A DNA stretch of 64,000 bases from Pseudarthrobacter chlorophenolicus (GTDB lineage Bacteria > Actinomycetota > Actinomycetes > Actinomycetales > Micrococcaceae). Below the pieces are notes generated by a model, which was not told where the DNA came from, did no database searches, and saw nothing but the letters and a program-made list of their open reading frames with translations. Shown one piece after another: positions 9,289-20,504 of the stretch. How positions within the stretch are numbered: position 1 is the stretch's first letter; every line of letters begins with the position of its first letter. The DNA lies in the NCBI RefSeq assembly GCF_000962805.1, contig NZ_JZTW01000006.1, positions 62,001 through 126,000 of the forward strand. Reading direction: 5' to 3'. A program made the translations under genes and the position numbers.

Positions 9289-9919
9289 GCGTTGCCCGGC
9301 CGGTGGCGTTGCCGGGCGGCAACGGATTGGCCCGGTGCGGAGCCGAGGCTTCGCGCCGGGCCAGCCCGTGCGCGGCACAGAACAGCCCGGCCACCATGAT
9401 GGCTGCCACCCAGGCGGCCTCCGGGCCGGCAGGCCAGTTGCCGGCCAGCCCCAGGAAGGCCGGAACGGTGGCCGTAACGGGGCTGGCCAGCACCAGGGCC
9501 CATCCGATAAAAGGGTCCATCCGCTTCCGGCCCAGTGCCAGGGAACCGAACAGGGAGCCCCACAGCACAGCCCAGGCGAGCCACAGGACTGCCAGCAGGG
9601 GATCGGCGCCGAGCCAGGCCGCGGCGAGCAACAACCCCAGCCCGGCCACCATGCCGCAGAACCAGCCCAACCCCTTCGATCCCAGCTGCAGCAGCGCGTC
9701 CAGCCCCACGTAGACATAGGTCAGGCCGAACAGGAACATGCCGGCCACCGTCAGCGGCAGCGCCGCGCCATCCGCCGCGGACATGAGTCCCAGCAGCAGC
9801 TGGACTGACCCCACCACCAGGTTCAGGATGGCGGCATCCCGCCACGGCAGCCGGTTAAGGGTGGCCAGGCCGTTAACCAGCAGGACGGCGCCGGAAAGCA
9901 AAAGGCAGAGATACGCCAT
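9281..9919 (-). CDS. AmiS/UreI-family urea or short-chain amide channel
   Basis: The 212-residue protein has six to seven hydrophobic helices and the family signatures NLVVGSVQLLLG, FLFGLTYVYVGLDAL and GLGWFCGMVAG followed by LWLAWAVLWGSLF. AmiS/UreI proteins are hexameric inner-membrane channels for urea or small amides. No urease or amidase gene lies in the window. The nearest nitrogen gene is the glutamate dehydrogenase, divergent at 10124, so ammonia assimilation may link the two. I chose ATG 9919, preceded by AGGTGG at about 8 nt, over the GTG at 9955. The last 8 bases overlap the convergent permease gene. Confidence 0.8.
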   Translation of the reverse strand: MAYLCLLLSGAVLLVNGLATLNRLPWRDAAILNLVVGSVQLLLGLMSAADGAALPLTVAGMFLFGLTYVYVGLDALLQLGSKGLGWFCGMVAGLGLLLAAAWLGADPLLAVLWLAWAVLWGSLFGSLALGRKRMDPFIGWALVLASPVTATVPAFLGLAGNWPAGPEAAWVAAIMVAGLFCAAHGLARREASAPHRANPLPPGNATGRATLS

Positions 9920-10000
9920 TTCAGGCCACCTGTAAGCCGCGGAGGTGAGGGCCACCGAATATCGCTGAATGGAATTTCGTTGTCACAATACGGAGATTAG

Positions 10001-11477
<1,477 letters not shown>

Positions 11478-11482
<5 letters not shown>

Positions 11483-12442
11483 TGCCCCGGCGCCAGTCCG
11501 ACGGCGGCACGCCAAACGCATCCCGGAACGTGCGGCTGAAGTGTGCCGCATCCAGGAAGCCCCAGCGGGCGGCCACGGCGCCGACAGGCAGCCCGGCGTG
11601 CAGCGGGTCCCGGAGGTCGCGGCGGGCACCTTCCAGCCGCTGGGTCCGGATCCAGGTGGCCACCGTGGTCCCGGACTCGTGGAAGACGTTGTGCAGGTGC
11701 CGGGTGGAAATGAAATGCGCCGCGGCGATGCTGGCCGGCGAAAGCAGTGGATCTGACAGGTTCGCGTCAATGTACTCCCGCACCGCCACCGCCAGAAGGG
11801 CCTGCGGCTTCATCCGGTCTGGGGAGATGTCCATTTCGGCGTGCAGCATGGTGGACACCAGGTCCAGGGCGTTGGCCGCGAGCCTTGAGCCGCTGGGTCC
11901 GTTGAGCACGTCCAGGTTTTCTGACAGCTGCCGGATAAAGTGGCCCACGATGCCGCTGAGGCCGCCGTCGCCCGCCATCCGCACCGCCGCCAGCTGGCCC
12001 ACATAATCCGTGGGCAGGGCGAGGGTGTCGCAGGGGAACATCACCACCATGATCCGGGTGGTGTGCTCGAAGGCCAGGGTATAGGGCCGGTTGGTGTCAT
12101 AGATGGCGAGGTCACCGGGCCGGAGCAGCGCTTCACGGTTGTCCTGGATCAGCAGTCCGGTGCCTTCAAGCTGCAGGTTCAGTTTGAAGTACCGCTCGTG
12201 GGCCCGGGAGATGAGCGCCGGCGTGCGGTGGACCTGGTGGGATGTGGCAGTGACCTCCACGATGGACATCCGGTCCAGGACCCTGGAGCGCAGTCGCCCC
12301 GGAAGCCGTCCGCGTCCGCCGTCTCCGCCGCCAACGGCACGAAGGATTCGGCCACCAGGTGCTTCCAGTGGTCGAAGGATGAGGCGGTACTGACGGCGAG
12401 GGACTGGCTTGCGGGGACCGTAGCCCGGACGGGTGCTGGCAT
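11478..12442 (-). pseudogene. AraC-family transcriptional regulator, frameshifted at 12297-12300
   Basis: Residues 1-263 of the intact frame (11478-12269) hold the PGDLAIYDTNRPY ligand-domain core and a C-terminal AraC double HTH (LSPASIAAAHFISTRHLHNVFHE, VAARWGFLDAAHFSRTFRDAFG). The missing N-terminus of this AraC-binding-domain family, reading SSFDHWKHLVAESFVPLAAE and then GFRG, lies in another frame from ATG 12442. The two frames join if the GGGG tract (CCCC at 12297-12300 on the plus strand) had one more base, giving FRGRLRSRVLDR. The repaired protein would be about 321 residues, normal for the family. So it is either a one-base deletion or a homopolymer sequencing error. It would have been an activator of catabolic genes, target unknown. 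Confidence 0.8.
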
Positions 12443-12626
12443 GGCTGCTCCTGACGAGTGGTCACTCGGACGTTCCCCCGGAACTGTGCCGTGGAACACA
12501 GTGACAACAGGTTAGGGTCCGCGGAATCTTTTTTCAACACCTGGCGAAAAAAGGCGACGGCGGCACTTTCCCGCGTGCCGCCGTCGAACGTCCCCCGGAT
12601 GCGCCGCGGCGTGGCATGATCGGCCC

Positions 12627-13301
12627 ATGGGAGCCTTGAAAGGTCCAGGCGGGACGCAGAGGGATTTCAATGCGCGCTCGCATCACTCCCGGCTGCGCAT
12701 GCTGGTGATGCTTGCCGTCGGGCTGGTTACGGCGCTGCTGGTGGGCGCCTCGGGAGATTGGGCCTACGCGCCCGCGCTGGGCTGGGCAGCGGCGTCCGCC
12801 ACCTACCTGGCCTGGGTCTGGAGTGTCATCGGGCGCCTGGGGCCGGAGGCTACCGCCGCCCATGCGCGGCGTGAAGACCCGGGGCGGGTGTTTTCCGATG
12901 CGCTGGTCCTGACTGCCACAGTGGCAAGTTTCGCCGGCGTGGGCCTCATCCTTGTCGATGCGTCAACGGCGGAAGGGTTCGCCAAGGATGCCATCGTGGC
13001 CATGGCGCTGGGCAGCATCGCCCTGTCCTGGTTCCTGGTCCACACCCTCTTCACCTTGCGGTACGCCTCGATCTTCTACCAGGACCGGGGCGGGATCGAT
13101 TTCAACGGGGAAGAACCTCCCCGCTACAAGGATTTTGCGTACCTGGCCTTCACGGTGGGCATGACGTTCCAGGTTTCGGATACGAGCCTCAAAACGCGGG
13201 CGATCCGCGGCACGGTCCTCCGGCAGGCCCTGCTGTCCTACCTCCTGGGAACCATCGTTCTGGCCACCACCATCAACCTGGTCTCGGGCCTCGTCCGCTG
13301 A
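12627..13301 (+). CDS. DUF1345 membrane protein
   Basis: This 224-residue protein has five hydrophobic segments and the DUF1345 features: an early TYLAWVWSVIG segment, HTLFTLRYASIFY, and the C-terminal FTVGMTFQVSDTSLKTRAIR followed by ALLSYLLGTIVLATTINLV. Function in this family is not established; such proteins occur widely in soil bacteria. It is monocistronic between the divergent AraC pseudogene and the convergent CsbD gene, with a shared hairpin terminator downstream. Confidence 0.85.
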   Translation: MGALKGPGGTQRDFNARSHHSRLRMLVMLAVGLVTALLVGASGDWAYAPALGWAAASATYLAWVWSVIGRLGPEATAAHARREDPGRVFSDALVLTATVASFAGVGLILVDASTAEGFAKDAIVAMALGSIALSWFLVHTLFTLRYASIFYQDRGGIDFNGEEPPRYKDFAYLAFTVGMTFQVSDTSLKTRAIRGTVLRQALLSYLLGTIVLATTINLVSGLVR

Positions 13302-13329
13302 GCAGGGCGATGAGGAGCCCGGACATGCG

Positions 13330-13363
13330 AATGGGTGCAGTTCCTGAGGGAACTGCACCCATT
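13330..13363. terminator. Bidirectional hairpin terminator
   Basis: A perfect 15-bp stem (AATGGGTGCAGTTCC and its complement) with a TGAG loop lies between the convergent DUF1345 and CsbD genes. It has no long T tract, but the position and stability fit a shared terminator. Confidence 0.7.
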
Positions 13364-13387
13364 ACGGCACCGGTGGCCAGCCTGTGG

Positions 13388-13564
13388 CTAGTCCTTCTTG
13401 AAGGCGTCCTTGACCTTTTCGCCGGCCTGCTTGAGGTCAGCCTTGGCCTGGTCCGTCTTGCCTTCGGCCTTCAGGCTTTCATCGCCCGAGGCGTGGCCGG
13501 CAGCTTCCTTGCCCTTGCCGCCAAGCTTTTCCGCGGCATTGTCAATCTTGTCGTCCAAACCCAT
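13388..13564 (-). CDS. CsbD-family small stress protein
   Basis: The 58-residue hydrophilic protein begins MGLDDKIDNAAEKLGGKGKEAAG and ends in charged repeats (KADLKQAGEKVKDAFKKD), the CsbD pattern. These proteins are general-stress induced and of unknown mechanism. I chose ATG 13564, which has AAGGAG at 7-8 nt, over an in-frame ATG at 13630. The gene is monocistronic, with a TetR gene upstream on the same strand. Confidence 0.88.
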   Translation of the reverse strand: MGLDDKIDNAAEKLGGKGKEAAGHASGDESLKAEGKTDQAKADLKQAGEKVKDAFKKD

Positions 13565-13699
13565 GAGCTGCTCCTTGCGTTCGTACCCGCTCCGGGGTGT
13601 CCCGGAACCTGACCCTTTAATACTAAGCATGCTTTTGGTTTCAGCGGCCTTTTTCCGGCGCCTTTTGTGCGAACTCCCAGCTTTCCTGCCCGGCGGACG

Positions 13700-14338
13700 T
13701 CAGTTCCGGAGCAGCTCCAGGTAGCCTTCCAGTTGCGCCTCGTGGCCGAAGTCCGTCCGGCCCGGCGGGGCGAGGGCGGCCTCGATTTGGGCGCCGAGCA
13801 GCATATTGAGGAGCTGGCTGGCCAGGAGGGAATCATCGACGGCGGTGCGAACGTCGCCGCTGTTCCTTGCCTCAGCGAGGTAGCGCCGGATGGTGTCCGC
13901 CCATTCCTCCATGGACTGCCGGTGGATTTCCGCCTTCCCGGGATCGGTGACCGCCTTCTGCCAGAACGGGATCACGATGCGGGCCTCGTTGATGCGTTCC
14001 TCGTCCAGTGGAAGCACTTCGAGGCAGAAGGCCTGCAGGGCATCGAGCCCGGTCCTGCCTCCGGTGACGTCCGCAATGCGCCGGTTGGTCCGGTTGAACA
14101 CATGGCCGAACGCGAACTCCAGGAGTGTGTCCTTGGTGGGGAAGTAGGGTTTCAGGGCTCCGTTTGCGAAGCCGGCCTCCAGGGCGATTTCCCGCATGGT
14201 GGCGCCTTCCATGCCTTGCCTGGCGATGATCCGCCAGGTGGCATCCACAAGCTCGAGGCGCCGCTCGTCGTGGTCAACAATCTTCGGCACCGCGGCCCAC
14301 TCCCGGATATTTTTTTGGCTCGGACTCTTGTGGGCCAT
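13700..14338 (-). CDS. TetR-family regulator, divergent from the copper amine oxidase
   Basis: The 212-residue protein has a TetR HTH at about residues 27-72 ([45 protein letters not shown]) and a BetI-like helical C-terminal domain. It is divergently transcribed from the amine oxidase gene 78 nt away, and an 11-bp imperfect inverted repeat lies between them (14349-14376). The most likely job is repression of amine oxidase, relieved by an amine or aldehyde. The ligand is inferred from context only. Confidence 0.88.
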   Translation of the reverse strand: MAHKSPSQKNIREWAAVPKIVDHDERRLELVDATWRIIARQGMEGATMREIALEAGFANGALKPYFPTKDTLLEFAFGHVFNRTNRRIADVTGGRTGLDALQAFCLEVLPLDEERINEARIVIPFWQKAVTDPGKAEIHRQSMEEWADTIRRYLAEARNSGDVRTAVDDSLLASQLLNMLLGAQIEAALAPPGRTDFGHEAQLEGYLELLRN

Positions 14339-14348
14339 GTTACGGACC

Positions 14349-14376
14349 TTTATTCTCTACAACTATAGAAAATAAA
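14349..14376. promoter_or_regulatory. Inverted repeat in the TetR/amine-oxidase divergent promoter
   Basis: TTTATTCTCTA (14349-14359) and TAGAAAATAAA (14366-14376) form an inverted repeat with 10 of 11 positions matching and a 6-nt spacer. It is AT-rich in an otherwise GC-rich region and sits between the divergent starts. It fits a TetR operator; no footprint is known to me. Confidence 0.6.
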
Positions 14377-14415
14377 CCACCGGCAGCTGGCGACGGCCCG
14401 ATCAAAGGTTTTCCC

Positions 14416-16401
14416 ATGACGCTTACCCCCATCGAAACCACCACGGCTTTGGCCCCAGCATCTGCCTATGGGCCGGTCACGGCCCCGGAGATCCTTGAGG
14501 TGCGTGCCATCCTCCAGGCCAGTGGGCTCTTTGGCCCGCAGCACCGCATCGCTTACCTGGGGTTGCTGGATCCGGCACGCATCACCGACCCACACAGCGC
14601 GGACACTACCGGTGACGCCGGCGCGGCGAACCGCCGGTTCCGTATCTTCGTGCACGACGTCTCCGGCGCTGCGCCCCGCGACGTGGTGGTCTCCGTGACG
14701 CACCAAAAAGTGGAGACCGCCGTCGAACTGGATACCGCCGTGACCGGAGAGCTGCCGGTCCTCGAGGAGGAGTTCGAGGTAGTGGAATCCCTCCTGGCCA
14801 CCGACGAACGGTGGCTGAAGGCACTCGCGGACCGGGGACTCGACGTCAAGAAAGTCCGCGTCGCGCCGCTCTCGGCCGGCGTGTTCGAATACCCGGAGGA
14901 AAAGGGGCGCCGGATCCTCCGCGGGCTGGCGTTCGTCCAGGAGTTCCCGGAGGACAGTGCGTGGGCGCACCCGGTGGACGGCCTGGTGGCCTACGTGGAC
15001 GTGGTTCGCCAGGAGGTCACCCAGGTGATCGACCTCGGTGCCATGCCCATCCCGGCCGAGCACGGCAACTACACAGACCCTGAACTGACCGGACCCATCC
15101 GCGAAACCCAGAAGCCCATCAGCATTACCCAGCCGGAAGGTCCCAGCTTCACTGTCACCGGCGGGAACCACGTGGAATGGGAAAAGTGGAGCCTGGACGT
15201 GGGGTTCGATTCCCGCGAAGGCGTGGTCCTGCACAACATCGCCTTCCAGGACAGTGACCGGAAGCGGCCCATCATCAACCGTGCCTCCATCGCCGAGATG
15301 GTGGTGCCCTACGGCGACCCGTCACCCATCAGGTCCTGGCAGAACTACTTCGACACCGGCGAATACCTGGTGGGCCAGTACGCCAACTCCCTCGAACTCG
15401 GCTGTGACTGCCTGGGCGAGATCACCTACCTCAGCCCGGTCATCTCCGACGCGTTCGGAAACCCCCGCGAGATCCGCAACGGCATCTGCATGCACGAGGA
15501 GGACTGGAGCATCCTCTCCAAGCACTCCGACCTCTGGAGCGGAATCACCTACACCCGCCGCAACCGCCGCCTGGTGATCTCCTTCTTCACCACCATCGGT
15601 AACTACGATTACGGCTTCTACTGGTACCTCTACCTGGACGGCACCATCGAGTTCGAGGCCAAGGCCACCGGCGTTGTGTTCACCTCGGCGTTCCCCGAGG
15701 GCGGCTCGGACAACATCTCCCAGTTGGCCCCCGGCCTGGGTGCCCCGTTCCACCAGCACCTGTTCAGCGCCCGGCTGGACATGGCGGTGGACGGCTTCAC
15801 CAACCGGGTAGAGGAAGAGGACGTCATCCGGCAGGTGATGGGGCCGGGGAACGAGCGTGGCAACGCGTTCTCCCGCCGGCGCACGCTGCTGGCCCGGGAA
15901 TCCGACGGCGTCCGGGAGGCCGATGCGCGGGCCGGCCGCACTTGGATCATCTCCAACCCGGAATCCCGCAACCGGCTGGGCGAACCGGTGGGCTACAAGC
16001 TCCACTCCCACAACCAGCCCACGCTGCTCGCCGACCCGGAATCGTCCATCGCCCGCCGTGCCGCGTTCGCCACCAAGGACCTGTGGGTTACCCGCTACGC
16101 CGAGGAGGAGCGCTACCCCACGGGCGACTTCGTGAACCAGCACTCCGGCGGCGCCGGGCTCCCCGCCTACGTGGCACAGGACCGGGACATCGACGGCCAG
16201 GACATCGTGGTGTGGCACACCTTTGGCCTGACCCACTTCCCGCGGGTGGAGGACTGGCCCATCATGCCCGTGGACACGGTGGGCTTCAAGCTCCGCCCAG
16301 AGGGCTTCTTCGACCGCAGCCCCGTCCTCGACGTCCCCGCGAACCCGAACCGGCAGGCATCCTCCTGCCACACCGAGGGCGGCAGCGGTGGCTGCCACTA
16401 G
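14416..16401 (+). CDS. tynA: Copper-containing primary-amine oxidase (tyramine/phenylethylamine type)
   Basis: This 661-residue protein has the Arthrobacter amine-oxidase layout. The topaquinone precursor is Tyr397 in [11 protein letters not shown], the catalytic base Asp313 in NYFDTGEYL, and the copper ligands His446 and His448 ([10 protein letters not shown]) and His607 ([13 protein letters not shown]). It oxidises primary amines to aldehydes with release of ammonia and H2O2. No signal peptide is visible, as in the cytoplasmic Arthrobacter enzymes. A TetR gene is divergent, and the aldehyde dehydrogenase at 1193 could process products. The C-terminus is Cys/His-rich ([13 protein letters not shown]). 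Its last 14 bases overlap the next gene. The precise amine cannot be read from sequence. Confidence 0.94.
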   Translation: MTLTPIETTTALAPASAYGPVTAPEILEVRAILQASGLFGPQHRIAYLGLLDPARITDPHSADTTGDAGAANRRFRIFVHDVSGAAPRDVVVSVTHQKVETAVELDTAVTGELPVLEEEFEVVESLLATDERWLKALADRGLDVKKVRVAPLSAGVFEYPEEKGRRILRGLAFVQEFPEDSAWAHPVDGLVAYVDVVRQEVTQVIDLGAMPIPAEHGNYTDPELTGPIRETQKPISITQPEGPSFTVTGGNHVEWEKWSLDVGFDSREGVVLHNIAFQDSDRKRPIINRASIAEMVVPYGDPSPIRSWQNYFDTGEYLVGQYANSLELGCDCLGEITYLSPVISDAFGNPREIRNGICMHEEDWSILSKHSDLWSGITYTRRNRRLVISFFTTIGNYDYGFYWYLYLDGTIEFEAKATGVVFTSAFPEGGSDNISQLAPGLGAPFHQHLFSARLDMAVDGFTNRVEEEDVIRQVMGPGNERGNAFSRRRTLLARESDGVREADARAGRTWIISNPESRNRLGEPVGYKLHSHNQPTLLADPESSIARRAAFATKDLWVTRYAEEERYPTGDFVNQHSGGAGLPAYVAQDRDIDGQDIVVWHTFGLTHFPRVEDWPIMPVDTVGFKLRPEGFFDRSPVLDVPANPNRQASSCHTEGGSGGCH

Positions 16402-16957
16402 CCTGGTCCCCGCTCCCACGGCTGCCCCGGCGGCGAAGCGTACGACGACGGCGGCGGGCCGGGTCCGTGCCAAACGGCCCGTCCTGCACGCCCGGCTGGT
16501 GGCCGTAGTCACCGCGGTGTCCTGCGCAGCCCACCTGTGGCTGGCCGCTTCGGGCCACCACGGCCTGTGGCTGGGGATCCTGATGGTGGCGCTCGCCGCC
16601 GTCTGCGTTCCCTGCACTGTCCATATCTGGCGGCACAGCGCGGGACCTGCCCGGGGTTCCGGCGCGCTGCACCAGGTCACGGCCTCCGCGCTGGTGATGG
16701 TGGCCGTGCACGCCGCCCTCCTGCTGTCCGGCATGGGAAGCGGCGGTGCGGGGCACGCCCACGGCGGGGCGCCGGCGTCGTCCGCTGCGGCTGTCTCCGG
16801 TGCGGGAACGGAAGCCGCCGCGCAACTGCTGCTGGTCATCGGACTGGAACTGGCCACGGCGCTGCTGGCGGCCACGCTCGTGGCCCGGCTCCGAACCGCG
16901 CGCCAGCCTGGACTGAACAACCAGCCGTCACGCCGGGCACGCTTTTGGCTTCCCTAA
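16388..16957 (+). CDS. Small His-rich integral membrane protein overlapping the amine oxidase gene
   Basis: I do not recognise this 189-residue protein. It starts at GTG 16388, inside the end of the amine oxidase gene (14-bp overlap), which implies translational coupling. It has a basic N-terminal ~30 residues and four hydrophobic segments. Potential metal-binding groups are clustered at membrane edges: [25 protein letters not shown] and [12 protein letters not shown]. The coupling to a copper enzyme and the Cys/His/Met content suggest copper handling or delivery, but that is inference; it could equally be an unrelated membrane protein. No transporter fold is obvious. A weak hairpin follows in 16958-17036. 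Confidence 0.65.
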   Translation: MAATSLVPAPTAAPAAKRTTTAAGRVRAKRPVLHARLVAVVTAVSCAAHLWLAASGHHGLWLGILMVALAAVCVPCTVHIWRHSAGPARGSGALHQVTASALVMVAVHAALLLSGMGSGGAGHAHGGAPASSAAAVSGAGTEAAAQLLLVIGLELATALLAATLVARLRTARQPGLNNQPSRRARFWLP

Positions 16958-17036
16958 GACTGGTGTCCCCCGAAAAACCGGGGCTCCGCCGTCGGGCGCC
17001 CTCCGAAAGGATGCTGTGCGTGACGCGGCCCAGGGG

Positions 17037-18797
17037 CTACTTTTCGTCCGGGCCAAGGTCCGGGGCGGCCACGAAGCGGACCTCCCGGGTGGCGCTGCCC
17101 TGCAGTTCCAGGATGGCGAGCTCATTGACGCCCGCGCGGATGAGCGGACCGGGCACGAACAGCGTCCGCTGCGGGCCGCGGCTCCAGTAACGGCCCAGGT
17201 TGAAGCCGTTCACGAACGCGTTGCCCTTGGTCCAGCCGTCCAGCCGGAGATACCTGTCATCGGGCCCGTCGGCCTCGAACGAACCGAACGAAACCGAGGG
17301 ACCCGCCACGCCAGCAGGGCCGGAACTGTCCGCCGGAAACTCCACGGCTGCTGCCCGGAACGGGTCCAGCGAAGAGAGGTCCACGGCGCGGATGCTCCAA
17401 TCCTCCAGTTCAGCACCGTCGAGCAGCGCCGGGCCGATCAGGCCTTTCGCCTCGCCGATCCGCGGCCCGTAGTTCACCCGGCCCTGGTCCTCCACCAGGA
17501 CCTGAAGGAGTCCGCCGCGGGGGAGGACAATGCTGCGCTCGCCGAGCTCCCGGCTGAGCGTGCCAACCGGGAAACCGTCCAGGAAGAATTGCGCGCGGTC
17601 GCGGATTTCGCTGAAGGCGAGGACGCCGCCGCCGTCCAGCTGCCGTTCGTAGAGGAAGAATCCGCGGTATTGTCCGGTGGTTTCGCTCGGCGGCACGGAA
17701 CCGGGGACGGTCACGGCGGGGAAGGCCGCGGCGGTGTCCAGGAGCGGGGCACTCGACGTTACCGATACCGCTGATGCCGGGACAGCAGCCTGGCGCTCCG
17801 GTACCTCCGCGGGAACCGGGAAGTGCTGGGCAATGACGTCCCGGAACGCGAAGTACTTCTCCGTGGGGTGGCCGTCCTCGGTGAGCGGGGCGTCGTAGTC
17901 GTAGGAGGTGATGGTGGGTTCGTAGATGCCCTTGTCGTTGGCGCCATTGGTGAAGCCGGAGTTGGTGCCGCCGTGGAACATGTAGATGTTGACCGACGCT
18001 CCGGCGGAGAGCAGGGCGTCCAGCTCTGCCGCGGACGCTGCGGCGTCGGTGGTGTGGTGGTGCGTTCCCCAGTTGTCGAACCAGCCGTTCCAGAACTCCG
18101 CGCACATCAGCGGCCCGTCCGGCTGCCGCTCCCGCAGGAAGGCCAGCCGCTCATCCGCGCGCGAACCGAACGTGCCGGTCTTGTGCAGCCCGGGCAGCGA
18201 GCCGTCCTCGATCATGGTCCCGAAAGGCTGGTCGCAGGTGAACAGCGGAACCTCGACGCCGGCCTGCTTCGCCGAGTCCACGAGGTGCTGCAGGTAGGCC
18301 TTGTCCGAGCCATACGCGCCGTATTCGTTTTCGATCTGGAACAGGATCACCGGACCGCCCCGGGTAATCTGCCGCTCCACCACAATGGGCAGCAGCCGGT
18401 CCATGAACCCGTCCACGGCCGCCAGGTACCCGGTCTCGCTGCTGCGCACCCCGATGGCGGGGTCCGTGAACAGCCAGGCCGGCAGCCCGCCGTTGTCCCA
18501 CTCCGCGCAGATGTAGGGCCCGGGCCGGACGAGCGCCCGCATGCCCTCGGCCGCCACCAGGTCCAGGAAGCGGCCCAGGTCCAGGCCGCCATCGGTCCGG
18601 AAGGCTCCGGGAGTAGGGGAGTGCTCGTTCCACGGGACGTACGTTTCGATGGTGTTCAGGCCCATGAGGCGAGCCTTGCGGATCCGGTCCGCCCACAGGT
18701 CCGGGTGGACCCGGAAGTAGTGGATGGCGCCGGAGAGGATGCGGAACGGCTCGCCGTCCAACAGGAAGTCGCGGCTGCCGATGGCAAAGGTGTGCAC
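17037..18797 (-). CDS. GH35 beta-galactosidase
   Basis: The 586-residue protein shows GH35 motifs: ILSGAIHYFRVHPDLW, NTIETYVPWNEHSP, GPYICAEWDNGGLPAWL, the acid/base Glu in ILFQIENEYGAYG and the nucleophile in PLMCAEFWNGWFDNWG, then MFHGGTNSGFTNG and C-terminal jelly-roll domains. It has no signal peptide, so it acts on imported oligosaccharides in the cytoplasm, removing beta-galactosyl residues. I set the start at GTG 18797, 13 nt after the YesL stop. The frame stays open upstream to 19049, but that part has no family similarity and overlaps YesL. It is the last gene of the ABC-transporter operon. Confidence 0.9.
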   Translation of the reverse strand: MHTFAIGSRDFLLDGEPFRILSGAIHYFRVHPDLWADRIRKARLMGLNTIETYVPWNEHSPTPGAFRTDGGLDLGRFLDLVAAEGMRALVRPGPYICAEWDNGGLPAWLFTDPAIGVRSSETGYLAAVDGFMDRLLPIVVERQITRGGPVILFQIENEYGAYGSDKAYLQHLVDSAKQAGVEVPLFTCDQPFGTMIEDGSLPGLHKTGTFGSRADERLAFLRERQPDGPLMCAEFWNGWFDNWGTHHHTTDAAASAAELDALLSAGASVNIYMFHGGTNSGFTNGANDKGIYEPTITSYDYDAPLTEDGHPTEKYFAFRDVIAQHFPVPAEVPERQAAVPASAVSVTSSAPLLDTAAAFPAVTVPGSVPPSETTGQYRGFFLYERQLDGGGVLAFSEIRDRAQFFLDGFPVGTLSRELGERSIVLPRGGLLQVLVEDQGRVNYGPRIGEAKGLIGPALLDGAELEDWSIRAVDLSSLDPFRAAAVEFPADSSGPAGVAGPSVSFGSFEADGPDDRYLRLDGWTKGNAFVNGFNLGRYWSRGPQRTLFVPGPLIRAGVNELAILELQGSATREVRFVAAPDLGPDEK

Positions 18798-18810
18798 GGT
18801 GGATCCCAAA

Positions 18811-19560
18811 TCAGTTGGCGGTTTGGAGGGCGGCTGAGAAGGCGTAGGAGGCGTTGCTCCAGACGACGAAAAGCAGCGGAGCGGGTGCCAGGGCGACGCC
18901 AAGGACCGGCTGCAGGAGCGCGGCGGAGGCGATGATGCCCAGGAGCACCAGCATGGCGAGGCTGAGGTACCAGCGCCGGACCGCCAGGTAGAGGGCTGCC
19001 TTGAGCAAGTCCTTGAGTCCGGCCGCGGGCAGGAGTACGACGCCGGCAATCGCCATCACGGTGACACTTACCGTGGCTGCGGCTGCTGCGGCGATCACGG
19101 GTACCAGCAGCGCCGCTGCCGGCATGGACTGGACAATCACCAGGTCCACGCCGAGGAAGAGCAGCACCGCGATGGCTGCCACTCCCAGGGGTGCGGACCG
19201 GCGGAAGCCGCGCCGGTAGCCCCGCAGGAAGGAGGCCACCGGCTTTGCCGCGGCGCCGTCGTCGTGCAGTGCCTGGAAGGCGGCGAACAGGCCGGCGAGC
19301 GACGGCGGGATGGTGACGGACAGTGCCAGGAAGAACGGCCACGCGGCGGCGGGGTCGGCCACGAGGGCCAGGCACAGCACCAGCGGGGCATTGGCGAAAG
19401 CCATCAGCACGTTCCCGGCCAGGAAGGTGTAGATGAAGCCGAAGATGCCGCCGAACGTTTCAAAGCCGGGGGAGGGGATCCTCCCGGCCAAGCTACGTCG
19501 GTTTGCCTGCGCCGGACGCTGCGTTGTGCCCTGGCTCGGGTGGTGTGCCACGTTCGTCAT
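18811..19560 (-). CDS. YesL-family membrane protein (DUF624-like)
   Basis: The 249-residue protein has about six hydrophobic segments and opens with GFETFGGIFGFIYTFLAGNVLMAFANAPL, a YesL-type start. Genes of this family accompany sugar ABC transporters in polysaccharide-utilisation loci (yesL beside rhamnogalacturonan genes in Bacillus), but their function is unknown. The start overlaps the stop of the upstream permease by 4 nt, and the GH35 gene follows after 13 nt. Operon membership is clear. Confidence 0.78.
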   Translation of the reverse strand: MTNVAHHPSQGTTQRPAQANRRSLAGRIPSPGFETFGGIFGFIYTFLAGNVLMAFANAPLVLCLALVADPAAAWPFFLALSVTIPPSLAGLFAAFQALHDDGAAAKPVASFLRGYRRGFRRSAPLGVAAIAVLLFLGVDLVIVQSMPAAALLVPVIAAAAAATVSVTVMAIAGVVLLPAAGLKDLLKAALYLAVRRWYLSLAMLVLLGIIASAALLQPVLGVALAPAPLLFVVWSNASYAFSAALQTAN

Positions 19561-20504
19561 CCTTTCATGCCGCTTGTGGCGATGCCCTGGATGAAGTACC
19601 GCTGGCCGATCAGGAAGATGGCCAGGATGGGGATCACGGAGATGACGGAGCCGGTCATGATCATGGCGTATTCGGCGTCGAACTGGCCCACGAAGGACCG
19701 CAGGCCCAGCTGGACGGTCCAGAGGCGGTTGGACGTGAGGTAGATGAACGGGCCCATGTAGTCGTTCCAGGTATTCACGAACGTGAGCAGTGCCAGGCTG
19801 GCGAGGGCGGGTTTGGACAGGGGGAGGATGACGCGGGCCCAGATGCCGTATTCGCTGAGGCCGTCGATCCGGGCGGCTTCGCAGAGTTCGTCCGGGATGG
19901 TCATGTAGTACTGGCGCATGAGGAACACGCCGAACGCACCGAAGGCCTGCAGCAGGATCAGGGCGTTGAAGCTGTTGGTCAGGCCCAGGTTCTGCATCAT
20001 GATGTACTGCGGGACCATGTAGGCCTGCCAGGGCACGGCGATGGTGCCGATGTAGGCCAGGAACAGCACGTCGCGGCCGGGGAAGCGGACCTTGGAGAAG
20101 CCGTAGGCGGCCAGCGATCCGGTGAGGACCTGCAGGCAGGTGATGATCACGGCCAGGTACAGCGAGTTCTGCAGGTAGCCCATCATGGGGATGCGGGTCC
20201 AGATGTCTGTGTAGTTGCTCCACACGAACTCGGTGGGGATCCACTGGATGGGGACGGTGAGGACCTGGTTGTTTTCCTTCAGCGAGGAGGAGACCATCCA
20301 GATGAACGGCACCATCAGGGCCACCACCAGGACCGCCAGGGCAGCGTAGATGACCAGGTCCGTGGTGCGCTTCTTCTGCTCGCGCGGGGAGCGCCTGCGC
20401 TCGGTACGACGGCGGTCTTCCGCGCCGGATGCCTGCCCGTCGCCGGCGGAGTGGGCTGCGTTCCTTGTTTCGAGGGCTTTGAGGTCCTCGGCCATGTTGG
20501 TCAT
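19557..20504 (-). CDS. Carbohydrate ABC transporter permease (MalG type)
   Basis: The 315-residue protein has six membrane helices after a charged N-terminal region of about 55 residues. The EAA motif near residue 215 reads EAARIDGLSEYGIWARVILPLSKPALASL, typical of CUT1 sugar permeases. It pairs with the gene at 20504 to form the channel for the binding protein at 21443. No ATPase gene is present in the locus, so a shared MsiK-like ATPase elsewhere probably powers it. It overlaps both neighbours by 1-4 nt. Confidence 0.92.
   Translation of the reverse strand: MTNMAEDLKALETRNAAHSAGDGQASGAEDRRRTERRRSPREQKKRTTDLVIYAALAVLVVALMVPFIWMVSSSLKENNQVLTVPIQWIPTEFVWSNYTDIWTRIPMMGYLQNSLYLAVIITCLQVLTGSLAAYGFSKVRFPGRDVLFLAYIGTIAVPWQAYMVPQYIMMQNLGLTNSFNALILLQAFGAFGVFLMRQYYMTIPDELCEAARIDGLSEYGIWARVILPLSKPALASLALLTFVNTWNDYMGPFIYLTSNRLWTVQLGLRSFVGQFDAEYAMIMTGSVISVIPILAIFLIGQRYFIQGIATSGMKG

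Noticed and set aside
18798..19049. N-terminal extension of the GH35 gene
   Set aside because: It lies wholly over YesL in another frame and shows no GH35 similarity.
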